This document shows, in pieces, positions 32,906 to 41,436 of a DNA stretch of 57,432 bases. Position 1 is the first letter of the stretch. Every line of letters begins with the position of its first letter. Below the pieces are notes generated by a model. The model was not told where the DNA came from, did no database searches, and saw only the letters and a list, made by a program, of their open reading frames with translations. The DNA comes from Actinomycetes bacterium (lineage in GTDB: Bacteria > Actinomycetota > Acidimicrobiia > Acidimicrobiales > Bog-793). Position numbers and translations under genes: made by a program. The stretch spans positions 1 to 57,432 of the forward strand of contig JAKBAA010000009.1 of the NCBI GenBank assembly GCA_021809425.1, given 5' to 3'.

Positions 32906-35318
32906 CGGCCAGCTCCTCCCGCTGGGCAAGGCGCGCCGCGGCGCGCGTGTCGAGCAGGTCGGTGACCTGGCCCTGGACGACCGCCGAGCCGACGATGCCC
33001 CCGCCGGCGCGGTCGATGCGAAGGTCGAACCTGCCCTCGACGATGTCCACGATCTCGCTCGCCACGAGCCCGCACGGTCGCTCGCCGATCGCCAGCACGA
33101 CGACCGGCGTCGTCCTGCGGTCACGGGCCGTGCCGGGCTCGTCGGGGTCGACGTCCGTGTCCTCCTCGCCGAGCGCCTCGGCGAGGCGGACGAGCGGGAG
33201 CAGCTGGCCCCGGTACTGCAGCACCGGGCGGCCCCCGGCCCACTCGATCGCCTCACGCCCCACGTCCTCGAGGCGGGCGACCTCGCGCAGGGGCAGCGCC
33301 ACCCGCCGGCGGGCGCCGACCCGCAGGATGACGAGCGCCTCGTCGACGGCCGCCCCGTCGTCGCCGGTCGCCGACCCGGTCGCGGCCGGGGTCGCACGGG
33401 CAGCGCCGGCGTCGCGCACGGCGGCCGCCGAGGCGAGCCCGACGACGTCGAGGATGAGCGCCACGTCCCCGTCGCCGAGGATCGTTGCGCCGGCGAAGAG
33501 CGGGATCTGCATGACGTGGCGGCCGAGCGGCTTGACGACGATCTCCTGCGACTCGTACACGGCGTCGACGACCAGGCCGAACAGCTCGTCGTCGGACTGG
33601 AGCACCATCACGGTCACCGCCGCGCCGGCTGGACGCTCGACGGTCTGGCCGAGGAGGGCGTCGAGGCGGATGAGCGGCAGCAGCCGCCCCCGCAACCGGT
33701 AGAAGTCGGCGCCGTTGATGTGCTCGATCGCCGTGGCCGCCTGCGTGGGGTCGAGGCGCACCAGCTCGAGCAGGCTGGCCTGCGGGATGGCGAAGCGCTG
33801 CCCGCCGCAGCCGACCAGCAACGCCGGGATGATGGCGAGGGTGAGCGGGATCTTGATCCGGAAGGTGGTCCCCTGGCCCAGCACGCTCGACACGTCGACG
33901 GTGCCGCCGATGCGCTCGATGCTCGTGCGGACCACGTCCATCCCGACGCCGCGCCCTGACACGTTGGTGACGACGGCCGCCGTCGAGAAGCCCGGCTGGA
34001 AGATCAGGTCGGTCACCTCCCGCGGGCTCATCTGTGCCAGCCGCTCGGCGGTCACGATGCCCCGCTCGACGGCACGTGCGCCGAGCCGGGCCGGGTCGAT
34101 GCCGGCTCCGTCGTCGCTCACCGAGAGCACCACCTGCCCACCTTCGTGGAAGGCCCGCAGCGACAGCACGCCGGCCTCCGGCTTGCCCGCCGCGAGGCGC
34201 ACCTCGGGCCGCTCGATGCCGTGGTCGACGGCGTTGCGGACGAGGTGGACGAACGGGTCCTTGACCGCCTCGAGCAGCGACCGGTCGAGCTCGGTCTCGC
34301 CACCCTCCATCTCGAGCTTCACCTGCTTCGAGAACTGCGCCGCGACGTCGCGCACCACCCGCGGGAAGCGCGCCCACACCCGGTCGATCGGCTGCATCCG
34401 CGTCTTCATCACGCCCTCTTGCAGCTCGGACACGATCAGGCTGAGGTGCTGCACCGTCTGGTGGAGCAGGTGGTGCTCGAGCTGGCCGGCGTGCGAGATC
34501 AGCTGGTTGCGCGCCAGCACCAGCTCGCCGACCTGGCGCATCAGCAGGTCGAGCACGTCCACGTCCACCCGCACCGTCCGCTCGCTGGCGCTCAGGTGGG
34601 CGTCCCCGGTGCGTGCCCGCTCGTCCTCGCGGGCGGCCGTCTCGGCAGGCGGCGGCACCAACCCCGCCTTGGTCGGCCGGGCGGCCGTCTCGACCGGTGG
34701 CGGCGCGTCGCCCGACTCGGCGGGCGGCGCCGGGGCAGCCGCCTCGGCTGGCGGCGGCAACGGGTCGTCCTGGGTCGTCTGCCGGGGTGCCGGCGGGCGC
34801 CGGCGGGCCGGCGGTGGCGGTGGGATCCGTATCGGGCGACGCGCCGCCGGGGCGGCTGCCGGTTCCTCGGCGGCTGCCCGTTCCTCGGCGGTGTCCGGAG
34901 CGGGAGCGGGCGCCGCCGTGCCGGCCTGCTGCTCGGCCGGCTCGTCGTCGAGCAAGGCGGTCAGCGTGTCGATGAGGGCAGACGGGTCGCTGTCTGCCTC
35001 GCCGCCGGTCGTCTCGATGGCGCGCAGGAGACCCCGGACGGCGTCGACCACCTCGAGCAGCACGTCGGCGCGGCGCCGGGTGAGCACGAGCTTGCCGTCG
35101 CGAAGACGGCTGAGGAGGTTCTCGGCGACGTGGGAGAGGCGCTCGAGGCGCTCGAAGCCGAGGAAGCCGGTCGCCCCCTTGATGGTGTGGATCGTCCGGA
35201 AGACGCTCGCCAGGAGCTCCTTCGAGCCCGGGTTCCGCTCGAGCTCGACGAGGACCCGGTCCAGCTGGTCGAGGTTCTCCGTCGTCTCGACGAGGAACTC
35301 CTGCACGATCTCGTCCAT
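32895..35318 (-). CDS. cheA: Chemotaxis histidine kinase
   Basis: An 807-aa CheA. The Hpt domain (1-105) has the phosphorylated H44 in RTIHTIKGATGFLG. A long Pro/Ala linker (about 130-240) replaces a recognisable CheY-binding P2 domain. The dimerisation helices hold VLDLLMRQVGELVLARNQL, and the ATPase domain has VRNAVDHGIE, DDGAGID and GRGVGMDVV. The C-terminus contains two CheW-like domains in tandem, at about 535-665 and 685-800. Classical CheA has one, so a double coupling surface is unusual but known in other phyla. It phosphorylates CheY and CheB of the same operon. Confidence 0.93.
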   Translation of the reverse strand: MDEIVQEFLVETTENLDQLDRVLVELERNPGSKELLASVFRTIHTIKGATGFLGFERLERLSHVAENLLSRLRDGKLVLTRRRADVLLEVVDAVRGLLRAIETTGGEADSDPSALIDTLTALLDDEPAEQQAGTAAPAPAPDTAEERAAAEEPAAAPAARRPIRIPPPPPARRRPPAPRQTTQDDPLPPPAEAAAPAPPAESGDAPPPVETAARPTKAGLVPPPAETAAREDERARTGDAHLSASERTVRVDVDVLDLLMRQVGELVLARNQLISHAGQLEHHLLHQTVQHLSLIVSELQEGVMKTRMQPIDRVWARFPRVVRDVAAQFSKQVKLEMEGGETELDRSLLEAVKDPFVHLVRNAVDHGIERPEVRLAAGKPEAGVLSLRAFHEGGQVVLSVSDDGAGIDPARLGARAVERGIVTAERLAQMSPREVTDLIFQPGFSTAAVVTNVSGRGVGMDVVRTSIERIGGTVDVSSVLGQGTTFRIKIPLTLAIIPALLVGCGGQRFAIPQASLLELVRLDPTQAATAIEHINGADFYRLRGRLLPLIRLDALLGQTVERPAGAAVTVMVLQSDDELFGLVVDAVYESQEIVVKPLGRHVMQIPLFAGATILGDGDVALILDVVGLASAAAVRDAGAARATPAATGSATGDDGAAVDEALVILRVGARRRVALPLREVARLEDVGREAIEWAGGRPVLQYRGQLLPLVRLAEALGEEDTDVDPDEPGTARDRRTTPVVVLAIGERPCGLVASEIVDIVEGRFDLRIDRAGGGIVGSAVVQGQVTDLLDTRAAARLAQREELADVS

Positions 35319-35327
35319 GGCCCGGCC

Positions 35328-37040
35328 TCAGTAGCTGAACTGGCCGACGAGCCGGTCGAGCTCGCCGGCCATGCGGGCGAGCTCGGCGGCGGCCCGCTGG
35401 GTGTCGGCGGCCCCCGAGGTGGTGTCGCGCGCCGCGCTGGCGAACCCGGCGATGTTGCGGGCGATGTCGCCCGTGCCGGTGGCCGCCTCGGAGAGGGTAC
35501 GGCCGATCTCGCCGGTCGTCGCCGCCTGCTCCTCGACCGCCGAGGCGATGGTGGCCTGGGCCTCGTTGATCTGCTCCATGATCCGGGAGATGTCGCCCAT
35601 CGACTCGGCGACGGCCAGCGAGCCGGTCTGGATGGCCTCGATCTTGACGGCGATGTCGTCGGTCGCCCCGGCGGTCTGGCGGGCGAGGTCCTTCACCTCG
35701 TTGGCCACGATGGCGAAGCCCTTGCCGGCCTCTCCGGCGCGGGCCGCCTCGATCGTGGCGTTCAGGGCGAGCAGGTTGGTCTGCTCGGCGATCGTCGTGA
35801 TCACCTTGACGATGTCGCCGACCTCGGCCATCGAGCCGCCGAGCCTCGAGACCGTCTCGTTGGTCGCCTGGGCCACCACGACACCCTCGCTGGCGATGCG
35901 AGTCGCCTCGTTGGCCGAGCGGGAGATCTCCTTGATGGAGGCCGACATCTCCTCGGTACCCGTGGCGATCGTCTGGACCCCGCTCGACAGCTGCTCGGCC
36001 GTGGCGGAGACGACGCCGGCCTGCGCCGAGGTCTCGTCGGCGCTGCCGGCCATCTGGGTCGAGACCGACGACAGCTCCTCCGAGGCGCTGGCCAGCGACC
36101 GGGAGTGCTCGCCGATCGAGCCCATGGTGTCACGGAGGCGGACGAGCGCCTCGTCGAGGGCGCTCGCCATCTGGCCGATCTCGTCGGTCGTGTCGATGCC
36201 GGCCGTGACGGTGAGGTCGCCGCCGGCGACCCGCTTCAGCACGGCGACGGTCTCGTCGATCGGCTTCTTCACCGACCGCTCGACCAGCAGGACGATGCCG
36301 AGGGAGAGCACCAGCGCCAGCACCCCGCCGAGGAGCGTGAGCATCCGGGTCGAGTTGGCCGACGACTGGGTGCTCTTCACGCTGCCCTGGCTGTGGGAGA
36401 CCACGCCGGCAGCCAGCTGCTGGAGGGGCTGGGTGATCTTCGAGGCGGCGAGCGCCGCCACGTCGTTGAGGGCCTGGCGGACGTCGGCGCGGGTTCCGGC
36501 GGTGAACAGGGCGTTGATCTGGTCGGACAGGGCGACGTAGCCGTCGAAGGCCGTCATCGCCTGGTGGAGCAGGGCGGCGTGCTCGGCGCTCAGCGGCAGC
36601 GCCGCGAGCACCCGCTCGTCGGCGAGGAAGGTCGTGCGCGCGCTCCGGAACGACGCCAGGTCGGCGCTCGCCGAGACGTGGCCGGTGAAGTCGGCGGCGA
36701 CCGAGTTCTCGGCGAGCGCCAGCGACAGGGCGTCCTGCTGCAGGTTGCCCGCGGTTCGCACCTTGAGAAGGCTCGTGTGGCTCTGCGCGGCCGACGAGCT
36801 CCACGAGGAGGCGCTCGTCCAGCCGAGCGCGCTCATCAGCACGAGGAGCACCGCCACGACGCCGAAGCCGGCCCCGAGCCGCGCCGAGATCCGCAGGTTG
36901 GCGAAGCGGAAGCGCCGGTGCGTCCGGGGCGCGACCACCTCGGCGAGGGCGCCGCTCTCGCGTGCGGCCCTCGGACGGGACGGCACCACGTGGCCGCCTC
37001 CGAGCGGTCGCACGTTGTCGTCAAGCGCGGCTGTCTGCAT
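35328..37040 (-). CDS. Methyl-accepting chemotaxis protein
   Basis: A 570-aa receptor. Residues 57-76 are the first membrane helix. A mostly helical sensor region of about 160 residues follows, then a second helix ([20 protein letters not shown]), a HAMP domain and the long cytoplasmic coiled coil. The conserved tip reads [20 protein letters not shown], followed by [13 protein letters not shown]. No CheR-tethering pentapeptide is present at the C-terminus. It opens the chemotaxis operon, 9 bp before cheA. The ligand is unknown; the sensor resembles four-helix-bundle types. A 45-residue basic N-terminal extension precedes the first helix. Confidence 0.92.
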   Translation of the reverse strand: MQTAALDDNVRPLGGGHVVPSRPRAARESGALAEVVAPRTHRRFRFANLRISARLGAGFGVVAVLLVLMSALGWTSASSWSSSAAQSHTSLLKVRTAGNLQQDALSLALAENSVAADFTGHVSASADLASFRSARTTFLADERVLAALPLSAEHAALLHQAMTAFDGYVALSDQINALFTAGTRADVRQALNDVAALAASKITQPLQQLAAGVVSHSQGSVKSTQSSANSTRMLTLLGGVLALVLSLGIVLLVERSVKKPIDETVAVLKRVAGGDLTVTAGIDTTDEIGQMASALDEALVRLRDTMGSIGEHSRSLASASEELSSVSTQMAGSADETSAQAGVVSATAEQLSSGVQTIATGTEEMSASIKEISRSANEATRIASEGVVVAQATNETVSRLGGSMAEVGDIVKVITTIAEQTNLLALNATIEAARAGEAGKGFAIVANEVKDLARQTAGATDDIAVKIEAIQTGSLAVAESMGDISRIMEQINEAQATIASAVEEQAATTGEIGRTLSEAATGTGDIARNIAGFASAARDTTSGAADTQRAAAELARMAGELDRLVGQFSY

Positions 37041-37180
37041 TGGATCCCGCCTCCCTGTGCAACCCCGGCTGACCGTCCATGACCAGGCCGTGGGTCAGCA
37101 CCTGTAGCGGCATCCCAGGTCGCCAACTTTAGCGATTTGCCCACCTGGGGTCCTTCGGCCCGCTCTGTCAGGGACCTTCG

Positions 37181-37264
37181 GCCCTGTACGTCGGGCCCTG
37201 TACGTCGGGCCCTGTACGTCGGGCCCTGTACGTCGGGCCCTGTACGTCGGGCCCTGTGCATGCA
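37181..37264. repeat. 14-bp tandem repeat, six copies
   Basis: Six copies of gccctgtacgtcgg in perfect 14-bp phase (the last one partial), between the MCP gene and the collapsed PEP-synthase-like gene. The unit contains gggccc across each junction and gtac, both self-complementary. Confidence 0.88.
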
Positions 37265-37425
37265 GCCCAGCCGGCCGCCGCCTGGTCCGCCGGGTCGGCG
37301 GGACGAGCAGCTCGACGAGCCATGCCTCCAGGTGGTCCTCGAGCGAGCACGATGGCCAGGTCGGCTCGAGCAGGTCGGGTGCCGGCGCAGCCAGTGCCGG
37401 CGCCCCGCCGTGCTGCGGCGACGTC

Positions 37426-37777
37426 GAAGAGCAGCCGGTCGGCGGCCTCGAGCCTGGGGGGCCGTCGGCTCCGGGCGACGTGCAGCCCGGCGTCGGTGTG
37501 GCACCACTCGACGTCCTGCGGCGGGTCCCGATGTGGCCAGCTCGAACACCGAAGACGTCCGGCTGGGCTCGACCTGCCACGAGCGCACCGGCGAGGCCGC
37601 AGGTCGCCCCGCTCGAGGTGACGGCGCGGGCAGGGAGCCGCCGGTCTGCCGGAGCTCGCTGGCGGTGACACAGAAGCCGAGTGGCACACGCACCCTTGCG
37701 GGACGGGACAACGTGCCGAAGCTCGCCGCCTTGCCGCCGACGGCAGCGGCGTCGGCGCCGAGCTCGACGGGCGAGCG
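37426..37777 (-). pseudogene. Collapsed PEP-synthase / PEP-utilising phosphotransferase gene
   Basis: Two scraps of a pyruvate-phosphate-dikinase-type ATP-binding domain lie close together in different frames. The first (37777-37637) reads GADAAAVGGKAASFGTL, then VRVPLGFCVTASEL, which is the N-terminus of PEP synthase or rifampicin phosphotransferase proteins (VGGKGASLGEL..VPxGFxVT). The second (37530-37426) reads DVEWCHTDAGLHVARSRRP, the motif that closes that domain (DIEW..DGxLxxLQSRP), normally more than 200 residues later. Most of the domain and the whole C-terminal half are deleted and the frame is lost, so no product is expected. No other gene is seen between 37041 and 38056 apart from the tandem repeat. 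Confidence 0.6.
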
Positions 37778-38056
37778 CACCTCGGCGGTCCGGCGAACAC
37801 CTGGGAGGGCGACGAGGTGATGGTCACCGGTGGCGCACCCCGGCCATGCCGGCGCCATCGCTGCTTCCGGCAGGGGCTCCGTTCGGAGGGCGACCGGTCC
37901 CGGCCGTCCTCGCGGCAAGGCCTCGCGGGTGTCCTCGTGGGTCGCATGGCGCTGGAGTAAGACACCGCCGGCCGTCGCGCGGCGCGCCCCATACCAGCAA
38001 CGATGGAAACGGTCGTTGCGCGGTCACGCCACACCGACGGCAAGGCCAGGGCCCGC

Positions 38057-38430
38057 CTACCGCCAGCCACACGTGCGGAGCGCCGGCCGGTAACCGTCGG
38101 GGTCCTCGAACGTCGCCCCCGAGCGGTCCCCGTAGGGATTGCAGGACGGCACCCTCCTGCCGCCGGCCTCCTTCAGTCGCAGGACCACGTCGTCGTCAAG
38201 CGGGCCGTCAAGGGAGAGGACGAGCATGTCCTCCTCGGTCGGCGACGGGGGCGTGTCACCGCCCGGGTCGTCGACGAGCTCAAGGTGTCTGACGGCCCCC
38301 CGCCAGCCCACCATGAGGAGGAAGTGACCGCCCTCAGCGTCCGGCCCGAGCCAGCCGAGAACCTCGAGGCCCAGGCCATCGACCCAGAGTCGCTAGGCGG
38401 CTCGCATCGGGCACTCGACCGGCTCGCCGG
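38057..38430 (-). pseudogene. VOC (glyoxalase/dioxygenase) family gene with in-frame stop
   Basis: Reading the minus strand, RLWVDGLGLEVLGWLGPDA and then GATFEDPDGYRPAL are hallmarks of small VOC-family proteins (FYxDGLGLEVL at the start, VTFEDPDGYRVVL at the end). An in-frame TAG at 38393-38395 sits just before RLWVDG, where homologues have an acidic residue in the first helix, and no good start lies after it except an internal ATG (MVGWRG at 38314) that would drop the first strand and helix. The remaining frame is intact, so the decay may be recent. A functional short form cannot be excluded. Confidence 0.6.
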
Positions 38431-38793
38431 TCACGGCGTGGCGTAATCCGTCATGCCTTCCCAGTCGATCATCACCGATGGCTCGTCGCCGATCACCCAG
38501 CCGTCGTGACCCGGGGGGATGCGCATGACATCACCTGGGGCGAACTCCATCTCCTCGCCATCGTCCATCCGGACGCCCATCCGACCAGACACCTGGTAGC
38601 CGGCGTGTGCAACTTGACAGCTCTCGGTCCCGACGATCGGCTTCACGTGCTCCGACCACCGCCAGCCAGGCTGGAACGTGGCGCGGCCCACCATCCCGCT
38701 ATCGATGTTCACCAGCTCGATCTCACCCATTCCCCCGTCGAGCTTGCGCACCTCGTCCGGCGAGTCGAAGCTCTTGCTGACGATACGCGCCAT
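38431..38793 (-). CDS. Cupin-domain protein
   Basis: A 120-aa single-cupin protein. The barrel runs from GRATFQPGWRWSEHVKPIVG through YQVSGRMGVRMDDGEEMEF to APGDVMRIPPGHDGWV. The metal-binding His/Glu pattern is only partly kept (WRWSEHV and PPGHDGW). Start: ATG at 38793 with GGGAGG six bases upstream. It is intact, although its neighbours are decayed. Function unknown. Confidence 0.8.
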   Translation of the reverse strand: MARIVSKSFDSPDEVRKLDGGMGEIELVNIDSGMVGRATFQPGWRWSEHVKPIVGTESCQVAHAGYQVSGRMGVRMDDGEEMEFAPGDVMRIPPGHDGWVIGDEPSVMIDWEGMTDYATP

Positions 38794-39411
38794 GGAACGC
38801 CTCCCTGGACTTCTTCTGCATCTGCCCTGCAACGAACCATACGCCGACGACCGGTTGCTCTCAACCCCCGATCGGGGAGGAAACGGCGTCGGCAGGCTCG
38901 TGAGCTGCGACGCACGCAGCCCCTCCGGACAGCTGACCGTGACCGTGTGGGCGCTTCGCGGCTCGGGGTGGGCCGGCTACAACCCGCTCGCGACCCTGGG
39001 CGCGGCCCGGGCGCCCGCGCGCGCGGTGGGCGCCGTGCGCCCTCCACAGTTGCAGCGACGTAACGCCTCCTCATCTGGTGGCCATCTTCTGTCTATCCAT
39101 CTAGACCTCGGATGTGCGCCCGGCGGAGCTCATCCGGATGATCCGTTCGGCGGCGCGGGAGAAGGACGTCGAGTGGGTCGAGGTCAGCTCGAAGCGCGAC
39201 CGAGCCGCCTCCGCCACTGCCGCGGAGCCGGATCGGGATGGAGTCGATCGAGCACCGTCCAACAGCAACGGCGCCCCCTCGGACCCATCTCGAGACTGCC
39301 CCGAGCGCCGCCCGCGGTCACCGGAGCACCCTATCGGGCTCTTCGGATTCTGACGGGGTTGTGTCGGTGACAATCCACAGGGAGCGCAACGCTCTGGCCT
39401 GCGGCTTTGTG
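38794..39411. other. Gene-poor stretch between cupin gene and tRNA-Pro
   Basis: About 620 bp with no complete gene. A short plus-strand segment at 39114-39188 is the only recognisable trace, described separately. GC is a little lower here than in the surrounding genes, with runs such as ttctgtctatccatctagacc. Confidence 0.5.
39114..39188 (+). pseudogene. Possible HicA-toxin-like fragment
   Basis: The frame reads MRPAELIRMIRSAAREKDVE, then WVEVS, after which it degenerates. This resembles the first helix and strand of HicA-like double-stranded-RNA-binding toxins (xxxELIRxIRKxAKxxGxxxxxVR), but the Gly-His catalytic part is missing and no HicB partner is present. Weak call. Confidence 0.25.
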
Positions 39412-39486
39412 TCGGGCTGCCGGGATTCGAACCCGGGACCTCTTGACCCCCAGTCAAGCGCGCTAACCAAGCTGCGCCACAGCCCG
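39412..39486 (-). tRNA. tRNA-Pro (anticodon GGG)
   Basis: Minus-strand cloverleaf. The acceptor stem is CGGGCTG paired with CAGCCCG, the D arm contains AGCTTGGTTAGCGC, and the anticodon stem CTTGA/TCAAG encloses the loop CTGGGGG, which gives anticodon GGG with G37. The T arm is CCGGGTTCGAATCCCGG. CCA is not encoded. It lies at the edge of the decayed stretch. Confidence 0.95.
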
Positions 39487-40038
39487 TCATGTCAATCTCC
39501 CCGTCGTTCGGGGCATCCACCTGACCGAAGCGCTTCCGGTCACGCCGTTGCCGCCCGGCCGGACCCTGCTGGGGGCAGGGGGTGCCGGACAGGAGCTGGA
39601 CAGCCACGACCGTGTCCGGAAGCGCACCCGGCCCGGCCATCGTAGCCGGCTGGGAGCGACGGAAGCCCCACTGGTGGCGCCGTTGAGCTGGGCTCGCGGC
39701 TGCGCCGACCCTGGAGCGCTCCCTCCGGACGCCGCCGCCAGCGCAGTGGAGGCGACGGCCGACGGAGCCGTGCGTTGCACCTCGGACGCTCACCACCGGG
39801 CCCGGAAGCACCTCCCCGACCAACGCCACATCGGCGAAGGTGGACTGCGATTGGCCGCCGTCCGGGTTCGGCCAGCTCGACGGAGAGGGCGGCGGACAGC
39901 CGGGGTCAGCCTGGCGCCACCGGAGGAGCTCGGCGCCGCCAGCGTTTCTTCAGATTCGCTAAGGATTCGACGAGGGCTGGGTCGGGCCGGCCGCCCTGCG
40001 TCGCCGGAGGCCGCCGGAGCGATCAAAATGGGGGGACC
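39487..40038. other. Gap between tRNA-Pro and the DedA-like gene, no gene seen
   Basis: 552 bp in which open frames exist on both strands but show no recognisable protein character; they are Arg/Ala/Pro-rich and lack ribosome sites. A comparatively AT-rich patch (tttcttcagattcgctaagg, near 39950) might hold the promoter of the following gene. Confidence 0.5.
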
Positions 40039-41436
40039 ATGCTGGCCCTCATCGGCAACCCGACGAGCCTGGTCAGCTCGTTCGGCTACCTGGCCGTCTT
40101 CCTGCTCTCGGTGGCGCAGTCCTGCTGCGTCCCCACGTCGTCCGAGCTCACCATGGGCTTTGCCGGCGCGCTGGCGGCGACCGGCCGGATGAGCCTGCCC
40201 GGCGCCATCGCCGCCGGCGCCGGCGGCGAGCTCGTCGGGGCCTACCTGGCGTGGCTGATCGGCCGGACCGCCGGTCGGGCCGTCGTCGACCGCTACGGCC
40301 GGTACCTGCTGCTCACCCACCACGACCTCGACCGGGCGGAGGCCTGGTACGACCGGCACGGCCGGTGGGGCGTCCTCGGTGGCCGCCTCGTGCCGGTGAT
40401 CCGAAATTTCGTGGCCCTACCGGCCGGGGTCGCCGAGGTGCCGGCGGTCCGCTTCGGCGTGCTGACCCTGCTCGGCAGCCTGCTCTGGGACGGGGCGATG
40501 GCCGGCATCGGCTACGGCGTCGGCAACCGCTGGCATGCCATCGTCCACGGGTTCAGCGACGCCGGCTACGTGCTCGGCGCGCTGGTCGTCGTGGCCCTCG
40601 CCCTCGTCATCGCCCACCGCTGGCGGTCGTACCGGGCGCAGATCGCCGCGGCTGCCGCACCGGGTGGCGCGACCGGCGCCGTCTCCGCGACCGGCGCGCC
40701 CCTCGGTGCCACCACCCCGGGCGGCGCCCCCGGCCTGGTCCCCCCACGCGACGAGCTGGTCGAGCTCATCCGCCACCTGGCCGAGCCTGGGGCAGGTCCG
40801 GGCGAGGCGCACGGCGCTGCCGGGAACGAGCGGCTGACGGCGGCGGCGGCGGCCGTGCTGCTCGTGCTGCTCTTCTTCGAGGGGCTCACCCTGGTGCGCA
40901 TCGGCAGCGTCCTCCCCGAGCACGTCATCCTCGGGCTCGTCCTCGTGCCACCGCTGCTCGTCAAGCTGGCAAGCACCGGTTGGCGCTTCCTCCGCTACTA
41001 CACGCGCCACCCCGACTACGTGCGAAAGGGTCCCCCGAAGGCGCTCCTTCGAGCGCTGGCCCCGATCCTCGTGGTGTCGACGGTGGTGCTGTTCGCCTCC
41101 GGCATCGCCCTCGTCGCCCTCCACCACCCGCCCGGACTGCTCGACGGCCTGCACAAGGGGGCTTTCGTGGTCTGGTTCGGCGTGCTCACCGTGCACGTCC
41201 TCTACTACGTCTGGCAGGTGCCTGGCCTGCTGCGGCGCGACCTCAGCGCGCGACGCGCCTACCGGCGGGCCAGCCCGCCAGGGCGGCGCCTGCGGCCCGC
41301 CCTGCTCGTCGCCGCCATCGGAGCCGGGATCGCCCTCGCCGCCGTCGTCTGGCCCTCGATATCCGCCCAGACGCACACCTTCTACCGGGTACGCGTCAAG
41401 CCGCCGGCCGCCGTCGGGGCGCCCTCGCAGCGCTAG
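40039..41436 (+). CDS. DedA-family protein fused to a cytochrome-b-like membrane domain
   Basis: A 465-aa membrane protein in two parts. Residues 1-200 are a DedA/SNARE-associated domain with the re-entrant motifs SSELTMGFAGAL, GGELVGAYLAWLIGR and GRLVPVIRNFVALPAGVAEV; such proteins handle polyprenyl-phosphate or lipid flipping. After a Gly/Ala/Pro linker, residues 270-450 have four more helices with spaced histidines (PEHVILGLVLVPPLLVKL and LHKGAFVVWFGVLTVHVLYY), like small cytochrome-b561/DUF4405-type haem proteins. The two halves usually occur as separate proteins. ATG at 40039 follows a GGGGGG run. Its 3' end overlaps the convergent exporter gene by 4 bp. Confidence 0.8.
   Translation: MLALIGNPTSLVSSFGYLAVFLLSVAQSCCVPTSSELTMGFAGALAATGRMSLPGAIAAGAGGELVGAYLAWLIGRTAGRAVVDRYGRYLLLTHHDLDRAEAWYDRHGRWGVLGGRLVPVIRNFVALPAGVAEVPAVRFGVLTLLGSLLWDGAMAGIGYGVGNRWHAIVHGFSDAGYVLGALVVVALALVIAHRWRSYRAQIAAAAAPGGATGAVSATGAPLGATTPGGAPGLVPPRDELVELIRHLAEPGAGPGEAHGAAGNERLTAAAAAVLLVLLFFEGLTLVRIGSVLPEHVILGLVLVPPLLVKLASTGWRFLRYYTRHPDYVRKGPPKALLRALAPILVVSTVVLFASGIALVALHHPPGLLDGLHKGAFVVWFGVLTVHVLYYVWQVPGLLRRDLSARRAYRRASPPGRRLRPALLVAAIGAGIALAAVVWPSISAQTHTFYRVRVKPPAAVGAPSQR

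Noticed and set aside
34146..37082. A plus-strand open frame of 978 codons opposite cheA and the MCP gene
   Set aside because: Antisense shadow of the chemotaxis genes, with no ribosome site or recognisable domain.
39412..39486. tRNA-Pro as an active attachment site for an integrated element
   Set aside because: No integrase and no second copy of the tRNA 3' end were seen in the window; kept only as a possibility within the decay finding.
39101..39829. Minus-strand protein containing GGQEVPGSNPGSPT
   Set aside because: That string is the familiar false translation of a tRNA gene; the cloverleaf for tRNA-Pro lies here.
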